NCBI GenBank assembly: GCA_016650355.1
Contig: JAENVX010000067.1
Coordinates: forward strand, 1 to 10,224
DNA length: 10,224 nt
From: Bacteroidia bacterium
Lineage (GTDB): Bacteria; Bacteroidota; Bacteroidia; Cytophagales; Cyclobacteriaceae
Reading direction: 5' to 3'
Shown: one piece after another, positions 7,112 to 10,224 of the stretch
Position numbering within the stretch: position 1 is the first letter of the stretch
Layout: each line of letters begins with the position of its first letter
Notes under the pieces: model-generated
The model's database searches: none
Seen by the model: only the letters and a program-made list of their open reading frames with translations
What the model was told of the DNA's origin: nothing
Position numbers and translations under genes: made by a program

Positions 7112-8179
7112 TTAAAGGGTAACAGCCCTTGATCGATACCTGGAATGAATAACCAAAACAACCAACGTAACAAAGTAAATAAGAATACCAGCAGCCGAAA
7201 GGATACCACTTATTCTTCTCCCTTCAAGGTTTTCGAAAATATCAAACGATAAGCGAAGCAGTAAGGAACCTTGCACTAAAAATAACCAACCATACAATAT
7301 TGGATGAAACGGTTTGATCGTAATTCCAAGAACACCTGGCAAAATTATTGGGCCATGTGCAAAGATCATTGAGAATGTATAGCCAATGAAAAATATGTGC
7401 ACCAATATATCGTATGAAAAAGGTGCATCAGGCAACACTATTAATAAAACACCTTCAAGAATCAACCAGAAATTCGCTAACAATAAAGCCGTTGATGAAA
7501 ATTTGGTTAATCCCTCTTTTTTAAGTCCGATACTAATCACATCATGCTTTAACATCCACGTGGCAATGCTTAGTAATGCAATACCAGAGATATACTTACC
7601 CATACCATGAAAGTCGATAATAGCTCCTAGTAGGAAGAGAATCAGAAAACAGCACAAGATATACTTCGCATTTTTAGAAACCGGCAGAAATTTAGTCAAC
7701 TCTAAACGTTCGGCAGTGATTGTTAATACTATAAATCCCATCCACCAGGGTAAAGTTGATGGATAAAATTTCACTTGAACAAGCATTGCATTTCCAATTA
7801 CCAAACAGGCCGCGCCACCCAACATAATTAGTGCGGATAGATCACGAGGATACAAGTACAAGTAATAGGCAAGAATAAAAAATAGGCCAATGCTTCCCGC
7901 AACAAGAAATAAAAGTCCAGGCTGGAAATAGCCCGGAATTGCCATCATTAAACTAAGTGCACTAATAAATGGAATAGCCAACAAGTAATTATGCTTTAAT
8001 GGAATTACCTTTTCCAATGCAATGAGCGTTGTTAAAAATCCTCCCACCATAATTGCACCATGATGAACAGCCAAAGGGACAATAGGAAAGTCCCAGCCAA
8101 TTCGAATCAATCCGGCCCACATACCTGCTATTAGATTTATCACAGCAAGGGCCATAAACGGAATCCGTAGATACTGCAT
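7112..8179 (-). CDS. Polytopic membrane protein, NnrS-like, linked to nosDFY
   Basis: The 355-residue protein is almost entirely hydrophobic, with about 11-12 predicted membrane helices. Histidines lie where NnrS proteins place theirs: His39-His40 at the start of the second helix (HHGAIMVGGF), and His261 and His275 flanking a helix (HIFFIGYTFSMIFAH), with His292 shortly after. NnrS is a heme- and copper-containing membrane protein tied to NO stress and denitrification. This protein is somewhat shorter than typical NnrS (about 400) and the histidine spacing differs, so the relation is an inference from hydropathy, histidine placement and context. It follows nosY by 23 bp on the same strand and is probably the last gene of the nos operon, for which it could act in heme/metal handling or NO tolerance. 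The in-frame codon directly before ATG 8179 is TAG, which fixes the start at or after this ATG. Confidence 0.45.
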   Translation of the reverse strand: MQYLRIPFMALAVINLIAGMWAGLIRIGWDFPIVPLAVHHGAIMVGGFLTTLIALEKVIPLKHNYLLAIPFISALSLMMAIPGYFQPGLLFLVAGSIGLFFILAYYLYLYPRDLSALIMLGGAACLVIGNAMLVQVKFYPSTLPWWMGFIVLTITAERLELTKFLPVSKNAKYILCCFLILFLLGAIIDFHGMGKYISGIALLSIATWMLKHDVISIGLKKEGLTKFSSTALLLANFWLILEGVLLIVLPDAPFSYDILVHIFFIGYTFSMIFAHGPIILPGVLGITIKPFHPILYGWLFLVQGSLLLRLSFDIFENLEGRRISGILSAAGILIYFVTLVVLVIHSRYRSRAVTL

Positions 8180-8202
8180 CTAGCTTTGGTAATAGGCCTC
8201 CA

Positions 8203-8970
8203 TTAAATATCCTTTTTTTCAAATTTCCTCATCGCCAACAGTAAAGGGGCCAATGCCCATGCAACGAGAAATAGTATCGAATAAATAACGCCCATGTTGC
8301 TGCCAAAGAAGTTTTTGTAGAATGCTCCTGTATATCCCATCAAAGCAGATAAATCTAATTTTAATAAGATAATGATACGCGCAAGATCAACAGGATTAAG
8401 GGAAACCAAAGTCAACGTTACTTTATCTAATGGATAATCGCTGAAGCTATAGATGACATAAAGGATCAGTCCATCATAAATTAAGGTAAAGTAAAACCAG
8501 AATAACAATGCCACGCCAATTGCCTTTGCTTTATCACGTGTGGATACGGATGCCCCGAAAGCCAGTGCCACAAAAACAAACGTCAGTAAAAGCCCCGCCA
8601 TAATCAGGTAAAGTGAGCTTTCGCTAAAATTCAAGACCAGCATAGGCAAGGCCACCCCAAGGATGTAGGCTGCGCAAAGTGCAAGCGATATGGAAAAGTA
8701 TTCGGCAAAATAAATTGTTCTTCTACTCACCGGTTGGGCGAGAAGAAGCTCTATGAACTCGTATGAATTATAAAAATGAATGGTTGTAAAAATGATACTA
8801 ACAAGCGGAACAACTAAAAGAATGATGTTCAGTAAACTTAATGTTGCCTTTCCTGGATCAGTGTCCAGGCTATACATGCTGAAAGTGACAAGCAACAAAA
8901 ATAGCGTGTACAACATGACAAACCTGTTGCGCAGAATATCATACATTATATATTTGGCTATTTTAATCAT
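8203..8970 (-). CDS. nosY: NosY, permease of the nitrous oxide reductase maturation ABC transporter
   Basis: The 255-residue protein has six predicted membrane helices (about 15-34, 43-66, 88-113, 118-142, 148-174 and 228-247). It carries the stretch typical of NosY between helices 5 and 6: SLNPVDLARI (190-199) followed by LDLSALMGYTGAF (205-217). NosY forms the inner-membrane part of the NosDFY complex, which with periplasmic NosD and the NosF ATPase supports assembly of the CuZ copper-sulfide site of N2O reductase. Its ATG overlaps the nosF stop in an ATGA arrangement (8967-8970), a sign of translational coupling. Its stop TAA (8205-8203) overlaps a short ATG reading frame just before the NnrS-like gene. 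Confidence 0.92.
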   Translation of the reverse strand: MIKIAKYIMYDILRNRFVMLYTLFLLLVTFSMYSLDTDPGKATLSLLNIILLVVPLVSIIFTTIHFYNSYEFIELLLAQPVSRRTIYFAEYFSISLALCAAYILGVALPMLVLNFSESSLYLIMAGLLLTFVFVALAFGASVSTRDKAKAIGVALLFWFYFTLIYDGLILYVIYSFSDYPLDKVTLTLVSLNPVDLARIIILLKLDLSALMGYTGAFYKNFFGSNMGVIYSILFLVAWALAPLLLAMRKFEKKDI

Positions 8971-9692
8971 ACCCTTTCCATATCGTTAATATTTCGCTTC
9001 ATTATGGTGGCGATAGCCCGGCCAAGTTTCAACTCACCCGTTTCTTCTTTTAATAAGTCGATTGTGTCATCAAATAGTATCTTGCCTTCCTCCAGATAAA
9101 CAACATTAGAGGTCAGCTCATCAAGGTCGCTCATAATATGTGAGGTAATTAAAAAAGTTCTGTCCTTATTATTTCCGCTGACGATCTTTTCTTTGAGTAT
9201 TTCTACTGCAACCGGGTCAAGGCCAGCAGTTGGCTCATCCAGGATCATAATCTTGGGATTAAATAGAAAAGCAAGGGAAGCACTAACCTTCTGTCGCGTG
9301 CCTCCCGAAAGCGTATGCATTCGTTTATCCGCCATACGATCAAGCTTGAATTCTTTAATCAATTCATCATCAATACCTCCTTGATTTTGCCGTAAATCTC
9401 GAATCATATCAAAGATTTGTCCAATCTTCATTTGATCTGGATATCTTCCTATTTGAGGCATGTAACCAATCTCATTTCTATAACTCCAGTCATTAGCAAT
9501 TGGCTTTCCGTTTACAGTGATGCTACCCGTATCGGAAAGCACCATACCTAAAATGCATTTTATCAAGGTTGTCTTCCCGGAACCATTCGGGCCAATCATA
9601 GCGTAGGATTTACCGCGTTTGAAATCGACATGAATTGATTTCAACACTTCTAGTTTCCCAAACCGTTTATTTACATCAGAGACTGTAATCAT
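8967..9692 (-). CDS. nosF: NosF, ATPase of the nitrous oxide reductase maturation ABC transporter
   Basis: The 241-residue ABC ATPase is complete and all nucleotide-binding motifs are intact: Walker A GPNGSGKT (34-41), Q-loop Gln80 (YMPQ), signature LSGGTRQ (128-134), Walker B IMILDEP (148-154), D-loop GLDP (157-160) and switch His185 (ITSH). It would power the NosDFY complex from the cytoplasmic side of the membrane. The identity as NosF rather than a general ABC ATPase rests on its position between nosD and nosY. The gene overlaps the end of nosD by 17 bp (9676-9692) and the start of nosY by 4 bp, so the three are almost certainly one transcript. No Shine-Dalgarno sequence is seen before ATG 9692; starting later would remove the first strand of the domain. 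Confidence 0.92.
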   Translation of the reverse strand: MITVSDVNKRFGKLEVLKSIHVDFKRGKSYAMIGPNGSGKTTLIKCILGMVLSDTGSITVNGKPIANDWSYRNEIGYMPQIGRYPDQMKIGQIFDMIRDLRQNQGGIDDELIKEFKLDRMADKRMHTLSGGTRQKVSASLAFLFNPKIMILDEPTAGLDPVAVEILKEKIVSGNNKDRTFLITSHIMSDLDELTSNVVYLEEGKILFDDTIDLLKEETGELKLGRAIATIMKRNINDMERV

Positions 9693-10224
9693 AACTTCGC
9701 ATTGCAGGATGAATATCTTTCAAATTTTCAGGCGTGATGGATGGTACAACTTTTTCGGTGCGATCGAGCATATACACTAAAAAACTGCGCCATAACATGA
9801 TGGACGAAGGCATTTTCTCTACGATCATCGAATATAAGCTTACCGGATGAAAGGGTACGTCACCCACTCTATCTTTATTTAAATCATATCCTTCATATTT
9901 ATCCCAATAATTGGCATCGACTGTATTCAATACCAAAGATCCATTGGTGGCCATATCGAATGTATTAGCAAGAAAATTATTTTTGATAAATACATTCTCA
10001 TCGCAATTAGCCTGAAGCTTTATCGCCCAACCATTTTCAGAGAAAATATTTTGATATACCTGACATCGACTTGTTCCTTCAAGGTAAATGCCTGTAGAAT
10101 TTCTTGAAAAAACATTTTTCTCAATGTAGCTATCGGAAATGTCTTTCAACAACAACCCATAAGAAGCCGCACCCCAATTATCTTCAAACCTGTTCCCAAT
10201 CATCTTAACACCTTTGGTGTACAT
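9676..10224 (-). CDS. nosD: NosD, periplasmic copper-handling beta-helix protein, C-terminal part
   Basis: The reading frame is open to the right edge, so only the last 182 or so residues are present; the Met codon at 10222-10224 is unlikely to be the true start. The first part shows the repeating right-handed beta-helix turns of NosD (units such as 'NRFEDN', 'NVFSRN', 'NIFSEN', 'NNFLAN'). The C-terminal part carries the family's NYWDKYEGYDLNKD segment and the VGDVPFHP segment, and ends with LKDIHPA. NosD is a periplasmic partner in CuZ assembly of N2O reductase. The signal peptide would lie outside the window. It overlaps nosF by 17 bp. In Bacteroidota, nosZ and often nosL lie upstream of nosD, so the structural gene is expected beyond the right edge. 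Confidence 0.9.
   Translation of the reverse strand: MYTKGVKMIGNRFEDNWGAASYGLLLKDISDSYIEKNVFSRNSTGIYLEGTSRCQVYQNIFSENGWAIKLQANCDENVFIKNNFLANTFDMATNGSLVLNTVDANYWDKYEGYDLNKDRVGDVPFHPVSLYSMIVEKMPSSIMLWRSFLVYMLDRTEKVVPSITPENLKDIHPAMRSYDYSL

Noticed and set aside
7115..7130. Possible bidirectional terminator between the convergent deoD and NnrS-like genes
   Set aside because: AAGGG and CCCTT form only a 5-bp stem, it lies inside the NnrS-like coding end, and there is no proper T-run on either strand.
7386..7610. Plus-strand open frame of 74 codons inside the NnrS-like gene
   Set aside because: It is antisense to a continuous polytopic membrane protein and shows no domain or start signal of its own.
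8780..8989. Plus-strand open frame antisense to nosY
   Set aside because: nosY is a certain gene with family motifs here; the antisense frame has no recognisable content.
1..10224. Toxin-antitoxin, phage defence, CRISPR, transposon or RNA gene
   Set aside because: No repeats with regular spacing, transposase motifs, terminal inverted repeats or tRNA-like folds were seen; the coding content is metabolic throughout.

Overview
The window looks like a denitrification / nitric-oxide island from a member of the Bacteroidota (Cytophagales-, Chitinophagales- or Flavobacteriales-like). The clues are moderately AT-rich DNA, gene starts mostly without Shine-Dalgarno sequences, candidate -7 boxes of the TAnnTTTG kind, and the set of genes. 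Nearly every base is coding. No gene-free stretch exceeds about 85 bp, and I saw no tRNA, rRNA, insertion sequence or CRISPR array.

The plus strand (1-7101) carries, in order: the C-terminal end of a di-iron Fe-S cluster repair protein (ric/ytfE/scdA); a short adenosylcobalamin-dependent, oxygen-independent class II ribonucleotide reductase (nrdJ); a 16-bp perfect palindrome of the Crp/FNR type; a large qNor-family membrane protein; a 597-residue unrecognised protein rich in cysteine, with hints of a nitronate-monooxygenase-like TIM barrel; and a DeoD-type purine nucleoside phosphorylase. The minus strand (10224-7112) converges on these and carries the end of nosD, then nosF, nosY and a polytopic NnrS-like membrane protein. 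This is the maturation / copper-supply part of a nitrous oxide reductase operon whose nosZ would lie beyond the right edge.

The main point is the qNor-family protein at 2165-4486. It keeps the heme ligands and one FeB histidine triad member of each expected motif. However, the second histidine of the usual His-His FeB pair is Asn534, the quinol-binding Glu is Asn309, and the quinol-binding Asp near the C-terminus is Gly732. These are the substitutions known from putative nitric oxide dismutases (Nod, 2 NO to N2 + O2) of Methylomirabilis and a few other bacteria. I therefore call it a Nod candidate rather than an ordinary NO reductase.

Read together, the island would respond to NO or low oxygen through a Crp/FNR-family regulator, consume NO (perhaps making O2), repair NO-damaged Fe-S clusters, make deoxynucleotides without oxygen, and reduce N2O. 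The function of the cysteine-rich protein next to the Nod candidate is unknown; it is the best candidate here for an undescribed partner.
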